A DNA stretch of 43,950 nt from contig NZ_KE386966.1 in the NCBI RefSeq assembly GCF_000429825.1, forward strand, positions 32,600-76,549, given 5' to 3'. A program made the translations under genes and the position numbers. Of the stretch, positions 1 through 7,967 are shown piece by piece (within the stretch, counting starts at the first letter, position 1; each line of letters opens with the position of its first letter). Origin of the DNA: Cohnella thermotolerans DSM 17683. Its GTDB lineage: Bacteria > Bacillota > Bacilli > Paenibacillales > Paenibacillaceae. The notes under the pieces are model-generated. The model was not told the DNA's origin. It saw only the letters and a program-made list of their open reading frames with translations, and made no database searches.

Positions 1-82
1 CTTTGACCCGCATGCGCCGAAATCGGCGAATGCAGCTCAGTTTCTGAGCCTCTTTGGCCAACATTCGGCGGAAACAAAGCAA

Positions 83-128
83 GGGCTGTCCCAGACGGTC
101 GGTCGACTTACACCTTCCGGGACAGCCC
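83..128 (-). terminator. Inverted repeat downstream of the GNAT gene, possible terminator
   Basis: A perfect 10-bp inverted repeat (GGGCTGTCCC at 83-92, GGGACAGCCC at 119-128) encloses a 26-nt loop. Read on the minus strand it follows the acetyltransferase gene and is followed by a T-rich stretch (TTGCTTTGTTT). The long loop and interrupted T-tract make it a modest terminator candidate. The rest of 1-189 shows no gene. Confidence 0.5.
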
Positions 129-189
129 CCCCTTACCCCCGCACCCCAAGCACGGTTTTGTTCCGCCTCCCGGACCTCCAACAGCCGCT

Positions 190-744
190 CTAAGCCTTCG
201 GCTTTCCGGAGCGGAAGACGAGCGAGTGGAACGCCCCGATATGCCTGAACAGCTCCCGGCCGTCCGCAGGGAGCGGCTTGTTCGGGTCGAACGACAGGTA
301 CATCGCCCGGTAAGGCTCCGGCACCCAAATATATTGGTGCACATACGGGGTCAGCGTAAACCCGCAGCGCTCCCAGAAACGGATCCGCCCTAAGTTCTCC
401 GGCTCCGGACCGGCCTCGGCCTCGAGGATGAGGCCGTCCAGCCCCATCGCCCGGGCCTGCCGCTTGATCTCGTCCACCAGCCTCGCGCCCCATCCCCGGC
501 GGCGCTCCGCCTTGCGGACGGCGATATAATCGATAAGCAGCGCATTTGCCTGCCGCAGCAGCCCGGTGAACGCCATCGCGACGACCTCGCCGCCTTCCAC
601 GGCGACATGCCCGTAGCCGACGCCCTTCGCGAACGAATTGGCGATAATGCGATCGGGCTTCCCGTTAGGAAAAGCCTCGTGGTACAATCGCAGCGCAGCA
701 GGCCAATAACGGTCGTCCGGACGGTCAAACGTAATGAACTCCAT
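190..744 (-). CDS. GNAT family N-acetyltransferase
   Basis: A 184-aa protein with a GNAT acetyl-CoA binding fold. The core strand and helix at residues 70-100 hold IDYIAVRKAERRRGWG, with the basic R-x-x-G-x-G/A pyrophosphate loop at 81-86. A later W/F-x-x-x-GF element (FWERCGF, about 123-129) matches the end of the GNAT core. It would transfer an acetyl group from acetyl-CoA to an unknown amine. I start at the ATG at 744 because GGAGGATGAAG lies about 9 nt upstream; the ATG at 753 overlaps that Shine-Dalgarno. It lies after potABCD on the same strand, separated by a hairpin at 773-807. A link to polyamine acetylation is conceivable but unsupported; the substrate is unknown. Confidence 0.85.
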   Translation of the reverse strand: MEFITFDRPDDRYWPAALRLYHEAFPNGKPDRIIANSFAKGVGYGHVAVEGGEVVAMAFTGLLRQANALLIDYIAVRKAERRRGWGARLVDEIKRQARAMGLDGLILEAEAGPEPENLGRIRFWERCGFTLTPYVHQYIWVPEPYRAMYLSFDPNKPLPADGRELFRHIGAFHSLVFRSGKPKA

Positions 745-772
745 GCGCTTCATCCTCCGCGTTCCGAGCAAT

Positions 773-807
773 AGAGCCGCTGCCCCACTTCCTGGGCTCG
801 CGGCTCT
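773..807 (-). terminator. Hairpin downstream of potD
   Basis: AGAGCCGC (773-780) pairs perfectly with GCGGCTCT (800-807), and the loop contains a further GCCC/GGGC pairing. On the minus strand it lies just after the potD stop. The T-tract is weak (ATTGC), so this may be a partial terminator or an mRNA 3'-end stabiliser. Confidence 0.5.
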
Positions 808-814
808 CCGTGCT

Positions 815-1888
815 TTATTTGCTATGCATTTTAAATTCGAGGAACAGCTCGTTGTAGTGGGCGAGCATCTTTTTCCCCAGATTGTCGTAGACTTCGAGCT
901 TGTCCGTCAACTCCGCGTCCGGATAGAAGCGCTTGTCGCCCGAGATGTCCTCCGGCAACAGCTTCAGCGCTTCGCTGTTGGGCGTGGAATAGCCGACGTA
1001 CTCCGCGTTCTGCGCCGCATTCTCCGGGTCGAGCATGAAATTGATGAACCGGTGCGCCGCCTCCAAATTCCGGGCCGTCTTCGGAATGACCATATTGTCG
1101 AACCATAGGTTCGAGCCTTCCTTCGGCACGACGTATTCCAGCTTGTCGTTCTCGTCCAAAATTTCGGCCGCGTCACCCGACCAGACGAGACCGACCGCAG
1201 CTTCCTCGTTCGCGAGCAGCATCTTGATCTCGTCCCCGACGAGCGCCTTGACGTTCGGCGTCAGCTTGTTCAGCTTTTTCAACGCTTCCTGCAGGTGCTC
1301 CTCGTTCGTGTCGTTCAGCGAATAGCCGAGGCTGTTCAGCCCCATGCCGATCACTTCGCGGGCGCCGTCCACGAGCAAAATCTGGTTGCGCAAATCCGGC
1401 GACCAGAGGTCTTCCCAGCTCTCGAACGTCTTGCCTTTAACCAGCTCCGGGTTGTACACGATGCCGACCGTCCCCCAGAAATAAGGAACCGAGTAGACGT
1501 TGTCCGGATCGAAGCTCAGGTTCAGGAAGCGCGGATCGATGTATTTCAGGTTCGGAAGCTTCGTCTTGTCGATCGGCAGCAGCAGGTTCTCTTCCCGCAT
1601 TTTGCTGATCGCATAGTCGGAAGGAACGGCCACGTCGAACGTCGTGCCGCCCTGGGCGATCTTCGTCAGCATCGCTTCGTTGGAATCGAACGTCTGGTAG
1701 ATGACCTTGACGCCCGTCTCCTTCTCGAACTTCGCGATCAGATCGGGATCGATGTAATCGCCCCAGTTATAGACGGTTAGCGTATTGCCTCCGGAATAGC
1801 CCTGCTCCGAATTCAGATAAGACGTCAAATACATGAGCGCGAAGCCTGCGATCAGCACCGACGCGAACAGCCTGACGATCTGCTTCAT
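815..1888 (-). CDS. potD: Spermidine/putrescine ABC transporter substrate-binding protein PotD
   Basis: A 357-aa polyamine-binding component of a PotABCD importer. After an N-terminal hydrophobic segment (about residues 5-24), the mature part opens with the family signature LTVYNWGDYIDPDLIAKFEKETG and continues with FDVAVPSDYAISKM and PYFWGTVGIVYNP, typical of PotD/PotF. The N-terminus lacks a lipobox cysteine, so the protein appears held by an uncleaved signal anchor or secreted rather than lipidated. The ATG at 1888 overlaps the potC stop by 4 bp (ATGA), indicating translational coupling. Last gene of the potABCD operon. Polyamine specificity follows from family membership and gene order. 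Confidence 0.92.
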   Translation of the reverse strand: MKQIVRLFASVLIAGFALMYLTSYLNSEQGYSGGNTLTVYNWGDYIDPDLIAKFEKETGVKVIYQTFDSNEAMLTKIAQGGTTFDVAVPSDYAISKMREENLLLPIDKTKLPNLKYIDPRFLNLSFDPDNVYSVPYFWGTVGIVYNPELVKGKTFESWEDLWSPDLRNQILLVDGAREVIGMGLNSLGYSLNDTNEEHLQEALKKLNKLTPNVKALVGDEIKMLLANEEAAVGLVWSGDAAEILDENDKLEYVVPKEGSNLWFDNMVIPKTARNLEAAHRFINFMLDPENAAQNAEYVGYSTPNSEALKLLPEDISGDKRFYPDAELTDKLEVYDNLGKKMLAHYNELFLEFKMHSK

Positions 1889-2700
1889 GGCCGCGCACCC
1901 GCTTCCACGATGCGGCCGCCCCGCCGGTTAATCAGATAGTATCCGATCACAAGCGCGATCGTAAACAGGAACAGCAGCGTCGACAGCGCGTTGATGGACA
2001 GCGACACGCCCTGCCGCGCCCGCGAATAAATCTCGACGGACAGCGTGGAGAAGCCGTTGCCGGTGACGAAGAACGTGACGGCGAAATCGTCCAGCGAGTA
2101 AGTGAGCGCCATGAAGAAGCCCGCAAAAATGCCCGGCTTGATAAACGGCAGCACCACCTTCGACAGCACGTCCCATCCGTTCGCCCCCAGGTCGCGGGCG
2201 GCGTCGATCAAGGCCGGATTCATCTCCTGCAGCTTCGGCAGCACCATCAGCACGACGATCGGCACGCTGAACGCAATATGCGAGATGAGCACCGAGCCGA
2301 ACCCGAGCTTCAGGCCGACGATCGTGAACAGAATGAGGAACGAAGCCCCGATGACGACGTCCGGATTGACGATCAGCACGTTGTTGAACGAGAGCAGCGC
2401 GTTTTTGGCCCGGAGGCTTCGCACCTTATGAATGGCCAGCGCCCCGACTACCCCGAGCGCCGTCGAGATGGCCGACGAGAACAGCGCGATGACGAACGTG
2501 TTCAACACGATGATGAGCAGGCGCGTATCGGAGAACACCTCTCCGTACCATTCCAGCGTAAACCCGTCGTAGCCGTGCATCGTGCCGCCGCTGTTGAACG
2601 AATAGTAGACGAGATACAGAATCGGGGCGTACAGAACGACGAACACCGCGATCAAATACAGGTTGGACCAGGCCCACTTGCCTTTGCTTGTGCGGCTCAT
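1885..2700 (-). CDS. potC: Spermidine/putrescine ABC transporter permease PotC
   Basis: A 271-aa inner-membrane permease with about six hydrophobic segments. The cytoplasmic EAA loop that contacts the ATPase is visible as NPALIDAARDLGANGWDV before a KVVLP segment. The start is the ATG at 2700 (MSRTSKGKW), which overlaps the potB stop by 4 bp; the open frame runs further upstream, but that extension lies inside potB and is not membrane-like. PotC pairs with PotB to form the translocation pore. The 4-bp overlaps on both sides show tight coupling within potABCD. Confidence 0.92.
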   Translation of the reverse strand: MSRTSKGKWAWSNLYLIAVFVVLYAPILYLVYYSFNSGGTMHGYDGFTLEWYGEVFSDTRLLIIVLNTFVIALFSSAISTALGVVGALAIHKVRSLRAKNALLSFNNVLIVNPDVVIGASFLILFTIVGLKLGFGSVLISHIAFSVPIVVLMVLPKLQEMNPALIDAARDLGANGWDVLSKVVLPFIKPGIFAGFFMALTYSLDDFAVTFFVTGNGFSTLSVEIYSRARQGVSLSINALSTLLFLFTIALVIGYYLINRRGGRIVEAGARP

Positions 2701-3503
2701 CCTCTCGCCCCCTTTCTGCGCTGGCCGGTAACGACCATAATGACGGCCATGACGATGACGAGGAAGACGGCGATCGTCGCGCCCATTCCCCAGTCCTGCG
2801 TCACGAGAAAATGCTGCTCGATCGCGGTGCCGAGCGTGATGACCCGGTTGCCGGCAATGAGCCGCGTGATCATAAAGAGCGACAGCGCCGGAATGAAGAC
2901 GGCCTGGCAGCCCGACTTGACGCCGCCGATCGTCAGCGGGAACACCACGCGGCGGAACGTCGTCCACGGAGACGCCCCCAGATCGCGCGCCGCCTGCACG
3001 AGCGACGGGTTCAGCTCCTCCAGCGAGTTGAAGACGGGGAGCAGCATGAACGGGATGAAGATGTAGACCGATACGAAAACAAAGCTGAAGTCGGTGAACA
3101 AAATTTGCTGTCTGCCGATGCCGACCGCCTCCAGGAAGGCGTTCGCGGCGCCGTATGTGCCGAAAAGGCCGATGAACGCGTACGCCTTCAGCAGCAGATT
3201 AACCCAGCTCGGCAGGATAATCAGCAGCAGCCACAGCTGCTTATGCTTCGCTCTCGTCAGCAAAAACGCCGTCGGATAAGCGATCAGCAGCGAGAAAAAG
3301 GTGATGAGCAGCGCGTACCAGAACGAGCTGAGCGTCATGCGCATGTACACCGGCGTGAAGAAATGCGCGTAGTTGCCGAGCGACCAGTTCCCTTCGATAT
3401 CCTGAAAGGAATAGTAAACGATCAGCACGATCGGTGCGACGACGAACAGCGCGATCCACGCGACGTACGGGACGAGATAATAATTGCGGGCGCTAGTTCT
3501 CAT
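2697..3503 (-). CDS. potB: Spermidine/putrescine ABC transporter permease PotB
   Basis: A 268-aa permease with about six membrane segments, beginning [20 protein letters not shown]. The EAA loop is visible as [23 protein letters not shown] start at the ATG at 3503, which overlaps the 3' end of potA by 11 bp; the longer open frame is a shadow of potA and is rich in R and S, unlike a membrane protein. It forms the heterodimeric channel with PotC, energised by PotA. Confidence 0.92.
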   Translation of the reverse strand: MRTSARNYYLVPYVAWIALFVVAPIVLIVYYSFQDIEGNWSLGNYAHFFTPVYMRMTLSSFWYALLITFFSLLIAYPTAFLLTRAKHKQLWLLLIILPSWVNLLLKAYAFIGLFGTYGAANAFLEAVGIGRQQILFTDFSFVFVSVYIFIPFMLLPVFNSLEELNPSLVQAARDLGASPWTTFRRVVFPLTIGGVKSGCQAVFIPALSLFMITRLIAGNRVITLGTAIEQHFLVTQDWGMGATIAVFLVIVMAVIMVVTGQRRKGARG

Positions 3504-4599
3504 CGCCCACCTCGGTGAACGCCTCGATGCGCTTGTCGAATTCTTCCTCGGTCTCCCCGAACCGCATAATATGGATCGCTTCCGGGTCGAAGTCGAGGCC
3601 GATCTCTTCGCCGACCCGAACCTTCCGGGTCGAGTGGACGAGCCAGCGGTTGCCGGATTCGTCGTGGCCCGTGATCTCGTAATGAACGCCGCGGAAAAGC
3701 TGCGAGTCGACCCGGATTTGCAGCTTGCCCGCCCCCGCCGCAGTAATCTCCAAATCCTCCGGCCGGATGACGACTTCCACCTGTTCGTTCGGATGGAAGC
3801 CCCCGTCCATGCAGTCGAACGAACGGCCCGCAAACTCGACGTAATAGTCGCGAATCATGACGCCCGGCAGGATGTTCGACTCTCCGATGAAGTCGGCCAC
3901 GAACCGGTTGATCGGCTCGTCGTAAATGTCCGTCGGCGTGCCGCTCTGCTCGATGCGTCCTTTGTTGAGCACGAAGATCTCGTCCGACATCGCCAGCGCC
4001 TCCTCCTGGTCGTGGGTGACGAAGATGAACGTGATGCCGAGACGCCGCTGCAGCTCCCGCAGCTCCGACTGCATCTCCGTGCGCAGCTTCAGGTCGAGCG
4101 CGGAGAGGGGCTCGTCCAGCAGCAGCACCTCCGGCTCGTTGACGATGGCGCGGGCGATGGCGACCCGCTGGCGCTGCCCGCCCGACATCTCGCGAATCTC
4201 CCGGTTCTCGTAGCCCGTCAGATTGACGAAGCGCAGCGCTTCCTTCACCTTCTCGTCGATAACCGCCTGCTTCAGCTTTTTGACCCGAAGGCCGAAGGCG
4301 ACATTCTCGTAAACGTTCAAATGGGGAAACAACGCATAATCCTGGAAAACGGTGTTCACCTGCCGCTTGTTGGCGGGCACGCCGTTGATCCGTTGGCCGT
4401 TCAGGTAAATATCGCCCTTGGACGGCTGGATGAAGCCGGCGATCAGGCGCAGGATCGTCGTCTTGCCGCAGCCCGAAGGCCCGAGCAAGGTGTAGAACTT
4501 GCCGGGCTCGATCTCGAAGCTGACGTCGCTCAGCACGGCGTCGTCTCCGTCGTACTGCATCGTCACGTTGTCGAAGCGAATAATGGGTTGACTGGTCAT
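3493..4599 (-). CDS. potA: Spermidine/putrescine ABC transporter ATP-binding protein PotA
   Basis: A 368-aa ATPase that powers polyamine uptake. Walker A is GPSGCGKT (40-47), the Q-loop Q86, the ABC signature MSGGQRQRV (138-146), Walker B VLLLDEP (158-164) and the switch His H196. The C-terminal third (about 240-368) fits the TOBE regulatory domain of PotA/MalK-type ATPases. GGAGG sits 5 nt before the ATG at 4599; a TTG at 4611 would place that Shine-Dalgarno inside the gene, so the ATG is preferred. First gene of potABCD, with a good promoter at 4718-4746. Confidence 0.95.
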   Translation of the reverse strand: MTSQPIIRFDNVTMQYDGDDAVLSDVSFEIEPGKFYTLLGPSGCGKTTILRLIAGFIQPSKGDIYLNGQRINGVPANKRQVNTVFQDYALFPHLNVYENVAFGLRVKKLKQAVIDEKVKEALRFVNLTGYENREIREMSGGQRQRVAIARAIVNEPEVLLLDEPLSALDLKLRTEMQSELRELQRRLGITFIFVTHDQEEALAMSDEIFVLNKGRIEQSGTPTDIYDEPINRFVADFIGESNILPGVMIRDYYVEFAGRSFDCMDGGFHPNEQVEVVIRPEDLEITAAGAGKLQIRVDSQLFRGVHYEITGHDESGNRWLVHSTRKVRVGEEIGLDFDPEAIHIMRFGETEEEFDKRIEAFTEVGDEN

Positions 4600-4717
4600 A
4601 TCGGCCTCCAATCTTGTCCCGGGACTTCCGCCATTCGTTGCGGTGCTTCGGTCCCGCCTTGTGTTCTATCTTTTGAACGACGATTTCTTAGTGATTCCAA
4701 ACGATGAAGTCGGTTTT

Positions 4718-4746
4718 AGTTTAAACAGAGCGCTGACAAGTTTCAA
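4718..4746 (-). promoter_or_regulatory. SigmaA-type promoter for potABCD
   Basis: On the minus strand, TTGAAA (4741-4746) and TAAACT (4718-4723) are separated by 17 bp, about 120 bp upstream of the potA start. A quasi-palindrome, CTCTCCGC-TCT-GCGGAAGAG, lies just upstream around 4765-4784 and could bind a regulator. No riboswitch was recognised in the leader. Confidence 0.6.
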
Positions 4747-4806
4747 CAAAATTATTAGAAAAGTCTCTCCGCTCTGCGGAAGAGAAAGCGGCCGCGGCAC
4801 GCACTC

Positions 4807-4827
4807 TAAGATCGATTTTCGATCTTA
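4807..4827. repeat. 8-bp perfect inverted repeat between potA promoter and metC-like terminator
   Basis: TAAGATCG (4807-4814) and CGATCTTA (4820-4827) flank a 5-nt ATTTT loop. There is no T-tract on either side, so it is not an ordinary terminator. It could be an operator or a small RNA hairpin; its role is unknown. Confidence 0.55.
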
Positions 4828-4842
4828 CAGCGCCACTTCCAT

Positions 4843-4881
4843 AAGAAAGAGCCGCCTCCCCTTCGGAGCGCGGCCCTTCTT
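4843..4881 (-). terminator. Rho-independent terminator after the PLP enzyme gene
   Basis: On the minus strand AAGAAGGGCCGC pairs with GCGGCTCTTTCTT across a small internal hairpin (CTCCGAAGGGGAG), giving a strong stem whose 3' side is U-rich. It lies 29 bp after the stop of the gene ending at 4910. Confidence 0.7.
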
Positions 4882-4909
4882 ACTCTTCATATCATGTTTA
4901 ACCTGCAGC

Positions 4910-6085
4910 TTAAGACGAGAAAGCGATCCGGTCGAAGGCCTGCTCCAAATCGGCGATCAGCTCGCCGTGATTTTCCAGGCCGACGTACAGACGCACCAGC
5001 GTCTCCTGCGCCCCTGGCCGGTAGGACGACTTCGGGTTCACGGTGACGAGGCTCTCGTAGCCTCCCCAGCTCACGCCGATGCGGAAATACTTGAGCCGCT
5101 CCGCCCATCTTCTCATAACGTCCAGCGGCAGTTCCGTCTCGAAGGAGAACAAGCTGCCGCAGCCTTTCATCTGCCGCATCGCCAGCTCGTGCTGCGGGTG
5201 CGACGGAAGCCCCGGGTGGTTGACCCGGGAGACGAGCGCGTGGGCTTCCAGCCAGCGGGCCACTTCCAGACCTTGCCCGTGGAGCTTCTCCATGCGCAGC
5301 GGCAGCGTGCGGAGCCCTCTCATCATGAGGCTCGCCGTGGCGGGCGTCATGATGCCTCCGAGGAGCATATATTCGTTTTTGACCAGCGCCTTCATCCGTT
5401 CGCGGCTGCCGATCACCGCTCCCCCCAGCGCATCGCTGTGGCCGGAGACATACTTGGTGAGCGAATGCACCACCAGATCGAAGCCGAATTCGAGCGGATT
5501 CTGGTAGCAAGGGGTCGCCCACGTATTGTCGATGATCGTCGCGATTCCTTTGCTTCTCGCAAGCTGCGCCGCCGCGCGCAAATCCTGAACCTGGAACAGC
5601 ATGCTGGTCGGGCTCTCCAAATAGAGAAGCGTCGTATTGTCGCGGATCGCCGATTCGATCTGCTCCAGGCTGGAGCCTTCCACGAACGTCGTGTCGATCC
5701 GGTACTTTTTTAGATAGCTGCCCATAAATTCCTTGGCGGGTCCGTATGCCTCGTTTACGCACACGATATGATCGCCCGACCTGACGACAGAGAGAATCGC
5801 CGAGGAGATCGCGGCCATGCCCGACGCGAAGCATCGGGCCTCCTCCCCCCGCTCGATCCGGGCGAGCCGCCGCTCCAGTTCCCTTACGGTCGGATTCGTG
5901 CCTCTGCTGTAGACGCTTCTGTCCGTTTCGTTCTGCATGGCGGACAGAAAGTCGTCGTAGGAACGGAAGGTGAACAGGCTGTTCTGGTAGATCGGCTTGG
6001 TGACCGCTCCCTCGTGCCGTTCGTCGTGCGGGTCGTGCGCAACGGCGGTTTGAACGTCGAGCCATTGATCGTCGGTCATTGTCAT
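4910..6085 (-). CDS. Cys/Met metabolism PLP-dependent enzyme (cystathionine gamma-synthase/beta-lyase family)
   Basis: A 391-aa fold-type I PLP enzyme of normal length for the family. Visible motifs are YSRGTNPT (59-66, phosphate contact), SGMAA (88-92), the PLP-nitrogen aspartate in IIDNTWATP (D186) and the Schiff-base lysine in SLTKYVSGHSD (K211). Family members make or cleave cystathionine or related C-S bonds; sequence alone does not separate synthase, beta-lyase and gamma-lyase. The gene follows the second sugar permease by 39 bp without an intervening terminator, so it is probably co-transcribed with a carbohydrate ABC importer under GntR control, an unusual setting. ATGs at 6085 and 6079 both suit the AGGAAAGG Shine-Dalgarno. 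Confidence 0.85.
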   Translation of the reverse strand: MTMTDDQWLDVQTAVAHDPHDERHEGAVTKPIYQNSLFTFRSYDDFLSAMQNETDRSVYSRGTNPTVRELERRLARIERGEEARCFASGMAAISSAILSVVRSGDHIVCVNEAYGPAKEFMGSYLKKYRIDTTFVEGSSLEQIESAIRDNTTLLYLESPTSMLFQVQDLRAAAQLARSKGIATIIDNTWATPCYQNPLEFGFDLVVHSLTKYVSGHSDALGGAVIGSRERMKALVKNEYMLLGGIMTPATASLMMRGLRTLPLRMEKLHGQGLEVARWLEAHALVSRVNHPGLPSHPQHELAMRQMKGCGSLFSFETELPLDVMRRWAERLKYFRIGVSWGGYESLVTVNPKSSYRPGAQETLVRLYVGLENHGELIADLEQAFDRIAFSS

Positions 6086-6124
6086 TATCCTTTCCTCGCG
6101 CGTATGCCGTCAGGGTTCCGCATA

Positions 6125-6961
6125 TCAACCTTTCTCGGCTCCCTGGGTCAGGCCTTGAACGATCAGCCTCTGGCATAATGCGAACAAAATCATCGTCGGG
6201 ATGACCGACAGCACCGTGGCCGCGGACATCGATCCCCAATCGACGTCGAACTTCGTAATGAAGCTGTTCATCGCGACCGGAATCGTCTTCAAATGCTCGC
6301 TGTTGATGACGATGACGGAGAAGAACAGCTCGTTCCAGTTCTGAACGAAGGAGAAAATGAACGTGGCGGACAAGCCCGGCAGCATGACCGGCAGGATGAC
6401 CCGGATCAAGGCGCCGAGCCTGGAGCAGCCGTCGATCTGGGCCGCTTCCTCCAGGCTGGACGGAACGCGCTGGAAAAACCCCTTCAGCATAATCGTGCTG
6501 AAAGGAATGCCCATGACGGTGTAGATCAGGATCAAGCCCTGCGTTGTGTTGACCAGATTCATTTTCGACAGCATCAGATACAACGGAGCGAACCCGATAA
6601 AGGCGGGAATGACCTGTGTCAGGAAGAAGAAAAACATAATTTGCCCGCTGCCCCGGAACTTGTGCCTCGCCAACACGTAGCTGCTCAGAGTCGCCACGGC
6701 CAGCACGATGACGGCCGCCGACAACGAGACGATTACGCTGTTGAAAATATAGACGTGAAACTTCGTAATTTTGAATATATTTTCGTAATTGGCCAGCGTG
6801 AACGTCTTCGGCCAATAATAGATCGGCAGGCTGAAAATATCTTTCTGCGGCTTTAACGAAGTGATCAGCATCCAATAGAGAGGAAACACCATCACCACGA
6901 GGTAGACCGCCATGACGAGAAGCCGGACGGCCCGCTCCGCCGCATATGCTTTGCCCCGCAT
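6125..6961 (-). CDS. Carbohydrate ABC transporter permease (MalG type)
   Basis: A 278-aa permease of the MalG/CUT1 class with about six membrane segments. The EAA loop appears as SLEEAAQIDGCSRLGALIRVILP, close to the usual EAA---G---------I-LP pattern. The conserved N-terminal FPLYWMLITSLKP is typical of MalG-type partners. Its start codon overlaps the preceding permease stop by one base (TGATG), so the two are translationally coupled. There is no ATPase gene in the cluster; such importers commonly borrow a shared MsmX-type ATPase encoded elsewhere. Confidence 0.9.
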   Translation of the reverse strand: MRGKAYAAERAVRLLVMAVYLVVMVFPLYWMLITSLKPQKDIFSLPIYYWPKTFTLANYENIFKITKFHVYIFNSVIVSLSAAVIVLAVATLSSYVLARHKFRGSGQIMFFFFLTQVIPAFIGFAPLYLMLSKMNLVNTTQGLILIYTVMGIPFSTIMLKGFFQRVPSSLEEAAQIDGCSRLGALIRVILPVMLPGLSATFIFSFVQNWNELFFSVIVINSEHLKTIPVAMNSFITKFDVDWGSMSAATVLSVIPTMILFALCQRLIVQGLTQGAEKG

Positions 6962-7893
6962 CAGAAATCACCCGCCTTCTCGCGTCTCGCGGCCGCGAAA
7001 TAGAACACCATGAACAAGACGAGCACGACCATCATGACGACACCGACGGCCGAAGCCTTCCCGTAGTCGCCGCCGAAGATGATCTTGTCCATCATATACG
7101 TCGCCAGAATGTGCGTGCTGCCCGCGGGACCGCCGTTCGTCATGGCATAAATCAGGTCGGGAAAGTTCATGATCCAAATAATCCGAAGAATGACCGTCGT
7201 CAGAATGGTCGGCATAATGTAAGGAATCGTAATCCGGAACAGCCGCTGGAGCCGGTTCGCCCCGTCCACTTCGGCGGCTTCGGATATTTCTTCCGGAACC
7301 GACTGCAGGGCGGCCAGCAGCATAATGGCGAAGAAGGCGATCCCGTACCAGACGTTGGCCGTAATGACCGCGAACATCCCCCACTTCGGGCTGGACAGGA
7401 AGGGGATCGGCGTGTCGATCAGCCCGATCTTGATGAGCAGGTTGTTGATGACGCCGATCTGCCCGTTGTACAGCCACCGCCAGATCAATCCGATCAGGAA
7501 GCCGGACATCGCCCACGGGAAGAAAATCATGCCCTGGTAAAACCCTCGGCCGAAGAAGCGGTTCTTGAGCAGCAGGGCTATGCCAAAGCCGAGGACGAAT
7601 TGGCAGATGAGCGAGAAGAAGACCCAGTAAACGCTGTTCTTTAAAGCGGTTATAAATTGGGGATTGTCCAGAATCTCCTTGAAATTGCCGAATCCGACAA
7701 AGCGCGCGTCCGACAGATCGAACAGGGTGTAATTCTGGAAGGCCATCGTCACGCCCCGCAGCATCGGATAATACGTGAAGACAAGCACCAGAAGGACGGC
7801 GGGCGCCAGGCACCCCGCGATGAACCAGATGGCGGAACGGGAGTTGCGGGGCTTGTCTATAACGGCTGGAACGGAACGGTCGCTGCCGTTCAT
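6961..7893 (-). CDS. Carbohydrate ABC transporter permease (MalF type)
   Basis: A 310-aa permease of the MalF/UgpA class, with an N-terminal segment, FTYYPMLRGVTMAFQNYTLF, typical of the family and about six membrane spans. The EAA loop is EISEAAEVDGANRLQRLFRITIP. The Shine-Dalgarno GAGGTGA lies 7 nt before the ATG at 7893. It forms the pore with the downstream permease. A 12-bp-stem hairpin at 7921-7952 separates it from the binding-protein gene and probably lowers its expression relative to that gene. Confidence 0.9.
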   Translation of the reverse strand: MNGSDRSVPAVIDKPRNSRSAIWFIAGCLAPAVLLVLVFTYYPMLRGVTMAFQNYTLFDLSDARFVGFGNFKEILDNPQFITALKNSVYWVFFSLICQFVLGFGIALLLKNRFFGRGFYQGMIFFPWAMSGFLIGLIWRWLYNGQIGVINNLLIKIGLIDTPIPFLSSPKWGMFAVITANVWYGIAFFAIMLLAALQSVPEEISEAAEVDGANRLQRLFRITIPYIMPTILTTVILRIIWIMNFPDLIYAMTNGGPAGSTHILATYMMDKIIFGGDYGKASAVGVVMMVVLVLFMVFYFAAARREKAGDF

Positions 7894-7920
7894 AGGCCAT
7901 TCACCTCTGAAACTAAAATA

Positions 7921-7952
7921 TTTGATGGGCAGGCGTCGCGCTGCCCATCAAA
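7921..7952 (-). repeat. Intercistronic hairpin between binding protein and permease genes
   Basis: TTTGATGGGCAG (7921-7932) and CTGCCCATCAAA (7941-7952) form a perfect 12-bp stem with an 8-nt loop. It sits right after the binding-protein stop. The 3' side lacks a clean T-run, so it fits a leaky terminator or mRNA-stabilising stem that gives more binding protein than permease. Confidence 0.7.
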
Positions 7953-7967
7953 ATAGGGTTTTCCTGT

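Noticed and set aside
2700..2967. N-terminal extension of PotC
   Set aside because: It lies inside potB, is not membrane-like, and a good ATG with 4-bp overlap exists at 2700.
4887..6971. A 694-codon minus-strand frame across the PLP enzyme and permease genes
   Set aside because: It is in the wrong frame for both clear genes and has shadow composition.
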